Assembly (NCBI RefSeq): GCF_003337485.1
Contig: NZ_QPJJ01000002.1
Location: forward strand, 248,001 to 312,000
Source of the DNA: Saliterribacillus persicus
GTDB lineage: Bacteria > Bacillota > Bacilli > Bacillales > Amphibacillaceae
Direction of reading: 5' to 3'
Length of the DNA: 64,000 bases
The translations under genes and the position numbers were made by a program. Below, piece by piece: positions 8,694 through 17,511 of this stretch (its first letter is position 1; each line of letters begins with the position of its first letter). The notes below the pieces were generated by a model that saw only the letters and a program-made list of their open reading frames with translations, did not search any database and was not told where the DNA came from.

Positions 8694-9727
8694 TTGATAA
8701 GCCATACGTTTCCACGTACCAACAATCGAGACAAAAACGCAAAATTTATACGATACTGCTTATTCTTTTGCTTACCGTTATCGCATTTATTATCAGTATG
8801 AATACTGGATTTATCCGACTTTCCCCTATGGAGCTACTTGAAACACTCCTTGGAATGGGAACAGAGAAGCAAAATCTTACTTTATTTGAGTTTCGTCTAC
8901 CACGAATCGTGATTTCAGTCTTGGTGGGAATCGGACTCGCCCTGTCTGGCTGCGTGTTGCAGGGAGTTTCAGGCAATGCATTAGCAGACCCAGGAATATT
9001 AGGGATTAATGCTGGTGCAGGCTTAGCTGTAGTTCTGTTTATTTCTTTTTTCCCTACGACGTCCGATGTACCTGTGCTATTTCTTCCAATTTTAGCTTTT
9101 GTAGGCGCCGGAGTGACAGCTGCTGTCATTTACGCTCTTGCTTATAAACGAGGAGAAGGAATTACACCAACAAGATTATTATTGACAGGGATTGCTATCG
9201 CTGCGGGGATTAGCGCTGCCATGATCATATTAACCTTACGTTTAACCCCAGACAATTATCAATTTGTTGCCGTATGGTTAGCAGGTAGTATCTGGGGCTC
9301 AAATTGGATGTTTGTTCTTTCCGTACTTCCTTGGCTACTGATCTTGATTCCATATGTATTCATAAAAGCTCGTGTGTTAAACACACTTAACCTTGGTGAG
9401 GTCACAGCGACAGGACTCGGGGTGAATATTGAAAAGGAGCGACTTCTTTTACTTGCTGCAGCAGTTGCATTAGCAGGCGCAAGTGTGGCAGTAAGCGGTG
9501 GAATTGGATTTGTAGGCTTAATTGGCCCACACCTAGCCCGCCAGTTAGTAGGTGGAAAACATCAATTTGTTATTCCTGCTTCTGCTGCCATAGGGGCATT
9601 ATTACTGCTTTCTGCAGACACAATTGGTCGCTGGTTAATTGAACCCTCTGAAATACCAGCAGGAATTGTGGTATCGGTCATTGGTGCCCCCTATTTCTTG
9701 TATTTACTAGCAAAATCAAAAGCATAA
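8690..9727 (+). CDS. FecCD-family iron-siderophore permease (second)
   Basis: 345 residues, GTG start at 8690 overlapping the previous stop, SD AAAGGAGG at 8673. Hydrophobic throughout, with RLPRIVISVLVGIGLALSG, the NALADPGILGINAGAG block and the coupling segment GFVGLIGPHLAR. It completes the transmembrane part of the iron importer with the 7647 gene. The product is an integral membrane protein. Confidence 0.95.
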   Translation: MIDKPYVSTYQQSRQKRKIYTILLILLLTVIAFIISMNTGFIRLSPMELLETLLGMGTEKQNLTLFEFRLPRIVISVLVGIGLALSGCVLQGVSGNALADPGILGINAGAGLAVVLFISFFPTTSDVPVLFLPILAFVGAGVTAAVIYALAYKRGEGITPTRLLLTGIAIAAGISAAMIILTLRLTPDNYQFVAVWLAGSIWGSNWMFVLSVLPWLLILIPYVFIKARVLNTLNLGEVTATGLGVNIEKERLLLLAAAVALAGASVAVSGGIGFVGLIGPHLARQLVGGKHQFVIPASAAIGALLLLSADTIGRWLIEPSEIPAGIVVSVIGAPYFLYLLAKSKA

Positions 9728-9762
9728 ACGTTTTATTACTATTATGAAGAGGAGTAGATGAT

Positions 9763-10821
9763 ATGAATTCAGAGCAAATATATGACGTAACCATCATTGG
9801 TGGTGGCCCAGCTGGACTTTTTTCCGCTTTTTATAGTGGATTGAGAGAGATGAAGACCAAAATCATTGAGTATCAACCATTCTTAGGAGGAAAAGTTCAT
9901 GTCTATCCCGAGAAACTGATTTGGGATGTAGGTGGTATGACGCCAGTTACCGGGGCGAAGCTTATTGAACAGATGGTCCAGCAAGGACAAACCTTCGATC
10001 CACAAGTTGTCCTAGGGCAAAAAGTTACTTCTATTGAAAAAGACGATCAGGATCTTTTTCTTATTGAAACAACGAGTGGTGAGAAGCACATTTCGAAGAC
10101 TGTAATTTTGGCCGTTGGTGGCGGCATTATAAACCCATCAAAACTAGACCTTGAAGGCGCGAGCCGTTTTGAAGTTAGCAATTTAAATTATACTGTCACG
10201 TCTTTATCTAAGTTTCAAGATAAGACAGTACTTATCTCAGGTGGTGGGAATGTAGCCATTGATTGGGCAAATGAACTCGAACCTATTGCGAAAAAAGTGT
10301 ACCTTACTTATCGAAACGAGGCATTGAAAGGCCACGAGGCTGAGGTGAAAAAGTTAGAAAACAGCACAGTCGATCTACTACTTGAAACCTCGATTCATAA
10401 ATTAATTGCGGGTGAAGACCATAATCAGATTACTAATGTTCAATTGAAGAACAACGACGATGGATCGACCTTCGATATTGAAGTGGACGAAGTCATCATT
10501 AATCATGGCTATGAACGTGATACAGAACTCCTTTCACAAAGTGGTGTGAACGTGAAGCTGACAGAAGAAGGTCGTGTAGCTGCTTCACCTACATGCGAAA
10601 CATCTGTACCTGGACTTTTTGCTGCTGGCGATATTGTCGATCATGAAGGGAAATTCAAGCTAATCGCAGGCGCTTTTCAGGAAGCTGGAAATGCCGTTAA
10701 TAAGGCGAAGCTTTATCTTGATCCAGATGCAACTATCAGAGGAAGGGTCTCCTCCCATAATGATTTATTCAAAGAAAAAAATCGTGAATTAATCAAACAT
10801 CTGTACAAAAGTCCTTCATAA
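9763..10821 (+). CDS. Ferredoxin/flavodoxin-NADP+ reductase-like flavoprotein (YumC/IruO type)
   Basis: 352 residues, SD GAGGAG before ATG 9763. The N-terminal FAD motif is GGGPAGLFSAFYSGL and the NAD(P)-binding motif SGGGNVAIDWANE lies near 165-180. The thioredoxin-reductase CxxC is absent, as in ferredoxin-NADP reductase type 2. In this family YumC and Staphylococcus IruO transfer electrons from NADPH to ferredoxin, flavodoxin or heme/siderophore systems. Its place inside a Fur-box operon, between permeases and binding proteins, suggests reductive release of iron from the imported chelate. That role is inferred. Confidence 0.88.
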   Translation: MNSEQIYDVTIIGGGPAGLFSAFYSGLREMKTKIIEYQPFLGGKVHVYPEKLIWDVGGMTPVTGAKLIEQMVQQGQTFDPQVVLGQKVTSIEKDDQDLFLIETTSGEKHISKTVILAVGGGIINPSKLDLEGASRFEVSNLNYTVTSLSKFQDKTVLISGGGNVAIDWANELEPIAKKVYLTYRNEALKGHEAEVKKLENSTVDLLLETSIHKLIAGEDHNQITNVQLKNNDDGSTFDIEVDEVIINHGYERDTELLSQSGVNVKLTEEGRVAASPTCETSVPGLFAAGDIVDHEGKFKLIAGAFQEAGNAVNKAKLYLDPDATIRGRVSSHNDLFKEKNRELIKHLYKSPS

Positions 10822-10897
10822 AGATTTTCCAAGCACATGAAATTGTCAACGTGAGGAGAGCAACAGTTATTTTCAAACGATGAAGGAGCGTAAGTCT

Positions 10898-11905
10898 GTG
10901 AAAAAAATTAAATCTTTATACTTTTTGTTTGGTGTTTTGTTATTTGTATTAGCGTTGGTCGGTTGTAGTGGGGAGACTGAAACAGAAGCGTCCTCCGACT
11001 CAAATTCAGATAATGGCAAAAACGAAGAAGCAGAAACTCAACTTGTAGAGCATGAATTAGGTGAAACAGAGATACCTAAAGACGCTGAGCGCGTAGTAGT
11101 TTTAGGTCTGGAGGATATGATGTTATCCCTTGAAGCACCAATTCAAGCAGCCACTTCAACAAAGGGACAATATTTATATGATGAATTAATCGATTACGGT
11201 GCTGAAGTAATCGAAACAGCCGGAGCAAGTTATAATTTTGAAGCGATCCTTGCACAGGATCCAGATCTGATTTTAGTCAATGCAGCTCCTGCGGGTGCGG
11301 ATGGCCTTTATGACAAATTAACTGATATTGCTCCAACGCTTGCTTTAGATCGAGAAGATTGGGAAACCTCCATACAAAAAATCGCAAATGTTTTTGGTAA
11401 AGAAGACAAAGCGGATCAAGTAATCTCAAACTTTCATACAGAGCTCGAAGAAGCAAAAGAAAAAATTATTGCCGAAGTTGGAGAAGGTAAGACTGTAGCA
11501 TTTATAAGGCCTACTCCAAAAGACGCACAGATTCTCTTCCCGGGCTTCTCCTATACTCGTCTGCTATATGAGAATAACTTAGGACTAGAATCTGGGGATT
11601 TAGTAAAAGAATTACAGGAACAAGAAGAAGAGGATGCATGGGGAATGGTGATGTCACTTGAAAAATTACCTTATTTAGAGGCAGATTATGTATTTGTGAC
11701 AGCTGGTTCTTCTCTCGCAAATGAAGAAGATACAGAAAAAGCGCTGCTAATGCTTGAAGAATTGAAAGAGGACTCGCTTTGGCAAAGTATTCCCGCAGCT
11801 AAGAATGACAATATTTTCACCGTATCGTCTCGCCATTGGATGCTAAATGGTCCAATTGCAGAATCTAGAAAAATAGAAGACGTCCTCAACGCATTAACCA
11901 ATTAA
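10898..11905 (+). CDS. Iron-siderophore binding lipoprotein 1
   Basis: The longest frame begins at ATG 10880, but AAGGAG at 10883-10888 sits nine bases before GTG 10898, which gives a proper lipoprotein signal peptide. I therefore start there: 335 residues. The signal peptide ends at lipobox LVGC with the lipidated Cys23, followed by an acidic Ser/Asn/Glu linker and a PeripBP_2 fold (PKDAERVVVLG, LAQDPDLILVN). It should capture the ferric chelate outside the cell for the FecCD permease. It is one of two tandem binding proteins in the operon. Confidence 0.9.
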   Translation: MKKIKSLYFLFGVLLFVLALVGCSGETETEASSDSNSDNGKNEEAETQLVEHELGETEIPKDAERVVVLGLEDMMLSLEAPIQAATSTKGQYLYDELIDYGAEVIETAGASYNFEAILAQDPDLILVNAAPAGADGLYDKLTDIAPTLALDREDWETSIQKIANVFGKEDKADQVISNFHTELEEAKEKIIAEVGEGKTVAFIRPTPKDAQILFPGFSYTRLLYENNLGLESGDLVKELQEQEEEDAWGMVMSLEKLPYLEADYVFVTAGSSLANEEDTEKALLMLEELKEDSLWQSIPAAKNDNIFTVSSRHWMLNGPIAESRKIEDVLNALTN

Positions 11906-11927
11906 TAATTAAAAAGGAGATCAAATC

Positions 11928-12869
11928 ATGAAACAACTAAAAACTTTGTTCATTATGGTAATTTTTCTGTTGCTGATAAGTGCGTGTGGGCAGGACGATC
12001 AAACGAGTCAAGCAAAGGGAGAATCAGAAACTAAAATATACACAGACACTACTGGAGTAGAAGTTGAAATTCCTAAAAATCCAGAACGTATTGTAACGAC
12101 ACAATACTTAGATGCCATGATCGCCCTTGGCCATAAACCAGTAGGGGCTGCTACACACGTACTGGATAATAATTATTTGAAAGAAAAACAAGAAGGTGTT
12201 GTAGATATCGGTAACCCTGTAAATGTGGAGAAAGTGTTAGAATTAGAGCCAGATTTGATTATTACTGCAAATCCGGAGGAAGTTGAGCAGCTTAGCAAGA
12301 TTGCCCCAACGGTTGTCATTGCCTTTAATGCTGTCGATGTTTATGGCCAATTAACAGAAGTGGGCAAGGTGCTCGGTAAAGAAGATGAAGCAGAGGCTTG
12401 GATTGCTGACTATAAAGAGAAATCAGAAGAAGCGCAGGAGCAGTTAAATGGAGTCATAGGTGAAGATGAAACAGTCAGTATTTTTATGACCTACAAAAAC
12501 ATTTTACGGGTTTACGGTGGCAGAAATATCGGACATATTTTTTATCGTTCTCTAGGTTTAACGCCTCCACCGTATATACAGGAAAAAATAGCGGATGATC
12601 CGGAGTTTGTTGAATTTAACAATGAAGAAATCTCTATGGAAAAACTGCCAGAGCTTGCTGGTGATCATATCATCATGCTTAACTATGGCCCTGAAACAAG
12701 TGAAGAAGGTGGCATGTTTAATGACATAGAAAACAGTACTTTATGGCAGAATCTTGATGCTGTTGAAGCTGGAAACTTTCATGTGATTCAACAGGAGCCG
12801 TGGTTTACCTATTCCCCTATCGCCTCTAAAGAATCTTTAGAGTTATCTGTTGATTTACTAACGAAATAA
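11928..12869 (+). CDS. Iron-siderophore binding lipoprotein 2
   Basis: 313 residues, SD AAAAGGAG before ATG 11928. The signal peptide ends at LISAC with Cys20. The mature part has PeripBP_2 landmarks (IPKNPERIVTTQYLDAMIALG, VLELEPDLIITANPEE). It is clearly a homologue of the preceding protein but not a recent duplicate, because the two differ along most of their length. It probably widens the ligand range of the shared permease. It is the last gene of the operon, before the terminator at 12933-12976. Confidence 0.92.
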   Translation: MKQLKTLFIMVIFLLLISACGQDDQTSQAKGESETKIYTDTTGVEVEIPKNPERIVTTQYLDAMIALGHKPVGAATHVLDNNYLKEKQEGVVDIGNPVNVEKVLELEPDLIITANPEEVEQLSKIAPTVVIAFNAVDVYGQLTEVGKVLGKEDEAEAWIADYKEKSEEAQEQLNGVIGEDETVSIFMTYKNILRVYGGRNIGHIFYRSLGLTPPPYIQEKIADDPEFVEFNNEEISMEKLPELAGDHIIMLNYGPETSEEGGMFNDIENSTLWQNLDAVEAGNFHVIQQEPWFTYSPIASKESLELSVDLLTK

Positions 12870-12932
12870 GTAAATGATCGCTTAAATACCTGACACGAAC
12901 AAAAACGAATAAATATACTTGTATTTGAAAGC

Positions 12933-12976
12933 AAAAAACGAGGTACAACCCCTTAAAAGGTTTTACCTCGTTTTTT
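12933..12976. terminator. Bidirectional terminator between iron operon and parR-like gene
   Basis: An A-run, stem ACGAGGTA...TACCTCGT with inner ACC/GGT pairing, and a T-run follow each other, so it can serve both the plus-strand iron operon and the minus-strand ParR-like gene. Confidence 0.85.
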
Positions 12977-13025
12977 AGTGCTAAAGAATATGATGTTTTC
13001 ACTTTACAAGGATGCGACCTATAAA

Positions 13026-13610
13026 TTATTTATTCATCCTATCGAGAAAACTTCCTAATAAATCATTCAAGTCTTCTTCCGGTTCTTGTGACTCACCTTC
13101 ATCCGCTTCACGGTTATGGCTCAAGGCTTTGTTCCAATCAATATCCTCTAAATCATCTGTCTTCTCTTTACCTTTTTCTTTACTCTGATTTATTTCCTGG
13201 GAAATCTTCTCCTCCTTATGCGTTTCCTCTGGAGGTTCTTCTTGTAAATACAAAGCTTCATCAATATCGGTTGCCTTACTATTTAAAGCAGCCAGTATAG
13301 AAGTGGAGCGAACCGGATCTTCTAATAGCTGATACATAATATTTCCGAGCAACGCCTCGGAATGCTCATGCTTGATCCAATTTCGTTGTGCTTTGGTTAA
13401 TTGCTTCGGCAAAGGGACCGTAATGGTCTCCTTTTCCTTCGAACTTCCTTCCTGCACTCCTTTTTTCACCAGTTCCGCTATTTTACTGGAAAAATTGCGT
13501 CGCTCTTTTTCCTTTAAACGCTGGAGCTCTTTGATAATATAGTCAGGTGTATCGGACGGAATTCGAAATGATATCGTTTGTCCTCTTTCAATCGGCTTAT
13601 TGTTTTTCAT
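13026..13610 (-). CDS. ParR-like ribbon-helix-helix DNA-binding partner of the actin-like ATPase
   Basis: 194 residues, start 13610 nine bases after the ATPase stop. The N-terminal 60 residues (GQTISFRIPSDTPDYIIKEL, then NFSSKIAELVKKGV) fit a ribbon-helix-helix strand and two helices, as in ParR adaptors. The middle is helical and the last 70 residues are very acidic and low-complexity, ending in LNDLLGSFLDRMNK, a plausible filament-binding tail. In type II partition systems ParR binds iterons at parC and caps the ParM filament. The gene order atpase-adaptor with iterons upstream matches that layout. The assignment rests on fold pattern and context. Confidence 0.72.
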   Translation of the reverse strand: MKNNKPIERGQTISFRIPSDTPDYIIKELQRLKEKERRNFSSKIAELVKKGVQEGSSKEKETITVPLPKQLTKAQRNWIKHEHSEALLGNIMYQLLEDPVRSTSILAALNSKATDIDEALYLQEEPPEETHKEEKISQEINQSKEKGKEKTDDLEDIDWNKALSHNREADEGESQEPEEDLNDLLGSFLDRMNK

Positions 13611-13619
13611 GTTATCACC

Positions 13620-14780
13620 TTAGGATTGTTGTGAGACTTTTTTCTCTTCCTTGTCACTTGTTTTCTTCATAAATTCAACAATCAGCTTATAGTAAGCATT
13701 GGCCATCATCCAAATGCTTTCCTTCTCATCTTCAAAAAATTCGATGTTATAGCCGTCTAAATTGTTATTTAACGTTTTGATATATTCCTTTAACACATTC
13801 GATCCACCGCCCACAAAATAACAAATTTCTGTTTGAGAATTCTTCTGCCAAACGTTTCTGAGTAGGCGATATTGCTTTTTGGCTAACTCGAGTAAAATTC
13901 TGTCTGTGGTCTCATGGACGCTGGTTCTGCTTCCTTTAACCATAATATGATTACGGTCATTCTTCCTCGTGATAATATCCACAACGTCGCGACGACTGTC
14001 TAACTCAACGCCGTGTTTGGTGAAAATTTCTTCGCGAATGGTCTCCAGTGACTCCGATACACCTAAATTAAACCCTTGCGCTTTATCATCATCCACTGTT
14101 CTGTTTTTAATCACCGCTATATCAGTAGATAGCCCACCAATATCCTGTATTAAAATTTGCTTATCGATCAATTTTTTATTAATGATTTTCAAATCCTGAT
14201 CCATGACAAGGTTGATAAACGCTGCAAATCCTTCTGGATATATCTTTGCTTCATCGAATTTAATATTCACTTTTTTCCCTTGATGCTGCGGTGTGACAAG
14301 AAATTCAACCTGGTGAACAGAACCAATCAGCTTCGAACGATATCCTAAATCATTTCCTTCTTTCACCTCACGCAAAGGTAAACCAGTTCCCAGTGTATAA
14401 TTTGCATCGATCATCTGATTCGCATTCGGTTTAAATGCCTCTACTGCATCTAATGCACTTGCTGCTAGTAGCATAACTAGTGTTTGATCTTCTTCCGATT
14501 TACTGCTTCCTGGATCAAGTTCTGTCGAGTTACTTGCTTTTGTCGCTAAATGCCCCACACGATAGATCGCATTGTTTTCTTTTAAAGCTGGTGAGTGCAC
14601 ACGAATATGTAATCCTTCAATTGGATCCTTCTGGTCTAATTCTTCCATTCCGATGACAGGACGGTCTTCCGTATCTCGCGCAATAATATTTGGTAAATTA
14701 AGCTCTCTTTCCATCTTTCCAAAAATCGCTTTAACTGAATCATTTCCAACATCTATGGAAGCTATTCTTGATTGACTCAA
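13620..14780 (-). CDS. ParM/StbA-like actin-family ATPase
   Basis: 386 residues from TTG 14780 with SD GGAAGGATG upstream. The phosphate-1 loop SIDVGNDSVKAIFG lies at 8-21, the phosphate-2 motif QDIGGLSTDIAVI near 215 and the adenosine-type motif FVGGGSNVLKEYI near 325, all diagnostic of the actin/ParM fold. Length fits the longer Gram-positive ParM/Alp relatives. Known relatives polymerise with ATP to push DNA molecules apart. It is first in a two-gene operon with the ribbon-helix-helix protein and sits directly downstream of an iteron array, so a DNA segregation role is likely. Confidence 0.88.
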   Translation of the reverse strand: MSQSRIASIDVGNDSVKAIFGKMERELNLPNIIARDTEDRPVIGMEELDQKDPIEGLHIRVHSPALKENNAIYRVGHLATKASNSTELDPGSSKSEEDQTLVMLLAASALDAVEAFKPNANQMIDANYTLGTGLPLREVKEGNDLGYRSKLIGSVHQVEFLVTPQHQGKKVNIKFDEAKIYPEGFAAFINLVMDQDLKIINKKLIDKQILIQDIGGLSTDIAVIKNRTVDDDKAQGFNLGVSESLETIREEIFTKHGVELDSRRDVVDIITRKNDRNHIMVKGSRTSVHETTDRILLELAKKQYRLLRNVWQKNSQTEICYFVGGGSNVLKEYIKTLNNNLDGYNIEFFEDEKESIWMMANAYYKLIVEFMKKTSDKEEKKVSQQS

Positions 14781-14922
14781 ATCTATTCATCCTTCCTTTT
14801 CTTTCGTTTCAGACTTTTGCTATTAAAATAAAGCCTTCAAAAAGCATATTTTATATAAAGCCCTACATCAATACCTTTAGATGAAAAGAAAGATAACCGT
14901 AATCTTTCTGAAAAATAACTTA

Positions 14923-15063
14923 TTTGTAAACTTTTTTGTATGCATTGTACACAAAGCCATACACAAGCATTTACAACGGTTTGTTTACGCTTTTGTTTGC
15001 AAGCAAACGTTATTTGTGTGCATAGCAAACATATTTGTATACATGTATACAGAAATGTACACG
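14923..15063. repeat. Iteron array, candidate parC centromere/operator
   Basis: About twelve copies of a degenerate 9-mer, consensus (T/A)TGTNTNCA. Direct copies begin near 14923, 14936, 14945, 14981, 14993, 15014, 15035, 15043 and 15055; inverted copies lie near 14958, 14968 and 15023. Most steps are 8-13 bases, close to one helical turn, and one gap is about two turns. It lies 140 bases upstream of the ParM-like start, where parC sits in type II partition loci and also serves as the ParR operator. Short open frames overlapping the array look spurious. Confidence 0.72.
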
Positions 15064-15253
15064 TAATAAGATTGTTGTTCTTTTTTAATTAAAAATGAAT
15101 AATTACCCTTTATTTGGTAAATTTATCTTTTTTGATTTTCACTATTGAAACTTAAAAATTCAGTGGGGTATCTATTTTTTGCAGTTTTTAGACATAGGTT
15201 GTCCTCTGTCTTACATAGAAATAAGGTAACAACTAATAAGGGGGCATTTTATA

Positions 15254-15610
15254 TTGAACAGAAATGTATCGACTTTCACCTTGATTCGTTATGCAGTTGG
15301 TTATGTGTTTATCGCGTCAGCTATCATGAAATTAATTGTTTCTGATTTTACGCATGTGTTTGCAGGCTTAGGACTCCCCTACCCTCAAATGATAGTTTTA
15401 ATTGTAGGAATTACAGAGTTAGCGTGCGGTATTTTGATTGTTTTAAACCATTATGTAAGAAAAGCAACGATACCATTATTGGTCATTATGATTGCAGCAC
15501 TACTTTTGACGAAGTTACCTATCATTCAGACTGGGTTCTTCCAATTTGCGTTTGAAGCGAGATTGGATATTGTTATGATTATTCTTCTCTATATTCTTTG
15601 GAAAAAATAG
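15254..15610 (+). CDS. DoxX-like small integral membrane protein
   Basis: 118 residues from TTG 15254, preceded nine bases upstream by SD AAGGGGG. Four hydrophobic segments and the pattern LIRYAVGYVFIASAIMKLI ... GLPYPQMIVLIVGITELACG fit the DoxX/DoxD-like family, whose members are membrane proteins often tied to redox or thiosulfate metabolism. The actual function here is unknown. It stands alone, with a hairpin terminator just downstream. Confidence 0.75.
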   Translation: MNRNVSTFTLIRYAVGYVFIASAIMKLIVSDFTHVFAGLGLPYPQMIVLIVGITELACGILIVLNHYVRKATIPLLVIMIAALLLTKLPIIQTGFFQFAFEARLDIVMIILLYILWKK

Positions 15611-15629
15611 ACCCTATAGTATGAATAAT

Positions 15630-15697
15630 AAAAACCTGATCCAAAGGAAGCGGGCAGACCTTTCCTGCACAAACCAGTGGAATCAGGTTTTATTTTA
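15630..15697 (+). terminator. Terminator after the DoxX-like gene
   Basis: Perfect 10-bp arms AAAACCTGAT (from 15631) and ATCAGGTTTT enclose a GC-richer loop. The distal arm runs into TTTTATTTT. Confidence 0.7.
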
Positions 15698-15730
15698 ATG
15701 GGTTCTTTTATTAATGAATTCGTGCCATGA

Positions 15731-16225
15731 TCAACTATCCACCGTTAACCTTCTAATAATCCCCTCATGTTCTGGATACTTCGCTAGCAATTCGTCTTGC
15801 TCAAAAATTTTAAAATCAGCGAAATCAAAACCTGGTGCCACCATACAGCCAACAAGCGAAAAGCTGTTTTCTTCGAGTACAGTTGATCCAAAAATTGTAT
15901 TCTTTGGGACTAAATACTGAGGAGACTCCCCTTCTGCTAAATTCAAGCCTAATTTCACCTTTTTATATTTCCCATTGGGTTCAATCATATGGATTTCAAT
16001 TGGACTTCCCTCGTGAAAATACCATAGCTCATCAGATTTCAATCGATGAAAATGGGAAACATCTTGAGATCGCAGCAAAAAATAGATACTCGTAAACAAG
16101 TTTCGTGTGCCATCTGAAACTTCTATCGACTCTTCACCCGTATACGTACTTTGATAAAAACCACCTTCTGGATGGGGTTGTAAATCTAACATTTGAATAA
16201 TCTCATCTACTGTCTGGTTATGCAT
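15731..16225 (-). CDS. DUF985 cupin-fold protein
   Basis: 164 residues, SD AAGGATG before ATG 16225. The family signature LDLQPHPEGGFYQSTY at the start, SIYFLL, HFHRLKSDELWYFHEG and the terminal VAPGFDFADFKIF are those of the DUF985/Cupin_5 family. The histidines and glutamate of HFHRLKSDE may bind a metal or sugar ligand. Its biochemical role is not established. It stands as a single gene. Confidence 0.85.
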   Translation of the reverse strand: MHNQTVDEIIQMLDLQPHPEGGFYQSTYTGEESIEVSDGTRNLFTSIYFLLRSQDVSHFHRLKSDELWYFHEGSPIEIHMIEPNGKYKKVKLGLNLAEGESPQYLVPKNTIFGSTVLEENSFSLVGCMVAPGFDFADFKIFEQDELLAKYPEHEGIIRRLTVDS

Positions 16226-16257
16226 CTAAACATCCTTTCTATTATGTATAAACGTCA

Positions 16258-16413
16258 TTAGAATAGTAGATTTCTAATATACAAGAAAGCATATAACAAC
16301 ATGCCTCCAATAACTATAAATAATCCTATCATGACAAAACCATACACAAAACCTTTTCCCATAGAGAATAGATCTAAGGACATATTTTTTAAAGTCTCAA
16401 GCACTCTATTCAT
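16258..16413 (-). CDS. Small single-pass membrane protein (51 aa), function unknown
   Basis: The longer frame starts at 16440, but SD GAGGGGG lies just before the ATG at 16413, so I use that start. The sequence is an N-terminal amphipathic stretch (MNRVLETLKNMSLDLFSMGK) and a strongly hydrophobic helix (FVYGFVMIGLFIVIGGMLLYAFLYI). I do not recognise a family. The good ribosome binding site and clean membrane helix support a real gene. Confidence 0.5.
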   Translation of the reverse strand: MNRVLETLKNMSLDLFSMGKGFVYGFVMIGLFIVIGGMLLYAFLYIRNLLF

Positions 16414-16809
16414 ATTAACCCCCTCATTACATAAATCCATTAGGTTAGTTATATCGTAATCGATATTATTCGTTTTTAAAAATTAACTCTAATCACTCTA
16501 AGATAAATTCATCTTACCATTATTTTCTTGCATTTCACATGCAGCTCCCTTCTATTAGGGATACTATCTTTATAAGTCTTTATTTTGATAAATGAAATGA
16601 CTTAAATTCAGCTTTTTACCTAGTAACCAACCCAAATAGATACAAAGTATATACAAAATATCAAATTATAATTTTATTGATTTGGTAAGAATTAGAAGAT
16701 TTTTTGTACTATAATAAAGAAATGATTCTGCTGAAGTAGAAAAATAATCATGATAGGAATATAACAAAACTCGCACTCAGCTATTTTAATAAAGAAGAGG
16801 TGAAGCAAA
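16414..16809. other. Intergenic region upstream of the two-component/ABC module
   Basis: AT-rich, 396 bases. A TATAAT at 16710-16715 is a plausible -10 for the operon that follows, but no good -35 lies at the right distance. Nothing else is apparent. Confidence 0.4.
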
Positions 16810-17511
16810 TTGAACGAATTGATCTTATTAGTAGAAGATGATGAACAAATTCATGAAATGGTAGCTAAGCATCTAAAGAAAGAAGGATACAAAGTTATCT
16901 CAGCATTTGATGGACATGAAGCAATAGCCCTTTTTTCACAGGAAAAAGTTGATTTAATCTTGCTTGATTTAATGCTTCCATCGAGTAATGGAATCGATAT
17001 TGTGCAGAAAATTCGCGAAGATAGCTTGCTTCCAATTTTAATCATGTCCGCAAAAGATAGTGATGTCGACAAGGCTTTAGGACTTGGATTTGGCGCGGAT
17101 GACTATATAGGTAAACCTTTTTCCTTAATTGAAATGACTGCAAGAATAAATGCCGCATTACGCCGATCAAACCAGTACACCCTGAGCCATTCAGCAAAAC
17201 AAGAGAATAAATTAGCGGTGCTGGACCTTCTCATAGATTTGGATAACTTCACGGTCATAAAAAATGGTAAGGAAATCAGTTTAACGGCAAAGGAATTTCA
17301 AATATTAAGTTTACTCGCAGCAAATCCCAATCACGTTTTTACAAAGGGGCAACTTTTCGAAAGTGTTTGGAAAGATACCTATTACGGGGACGACAATGTC
17401 ATCAATGTTCATATCAGAAGACTCAGGAGCAAAATTGAAGATGATCCTTCCGCACCGACGTATATCAAAACTATTTGGGGAATTGGCTATAAAATGGAGC
17501 TAAGTAAATGA
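16810..17511 (+). CDS. OmpR-family response regulator (YcbL-like)
   Basis: 233 residues from TTG 16810 with SD AAGAGGTGAAG. Receiver domain with acidic residues EDD at 9-11, phospho-acceptor Asp53 in LLDLMLP and Lys102 in YIGKPF; winged-helix domain about 135-230 ending in IWGIGYKM. It is followed by a kinase gene overlapping by four bases and by an ABC ATPase and permease. This order matches the Bacillus ycbLMNO module, in which the regulator turns on the adjacent transporter, often in response to antimicrobial peptides. The trigger here is unknown. Confidence 0.93.
   Translation: MNELILLVEDDEQIHEMVAKHLKKEGYKVISAFDGHEAIALFSQEKVDLILLDLMLPSSNGIDIVQKIREDSLLPILIMSAKDSDVDKALGLGFGADDYIGKPFSLIEMTARINAALRRSNQYTLSHSAKQENKLAVLDLLIDLDNFTVIKNGKEISLTAKEFQILSLLAANPNHVFTKGQLFESVWKDTYYGDDNVINVHIRRLRSKIEDDPSAPTYIKTIWGIGYKMELSK

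Noticed and set aside
14881-15345. Overlapping short frames on both strands around the iteron array
   Set aside because: They are low-complexity products of the TTGT/ACAA repeats, without ribosome binding sites or family patterns.
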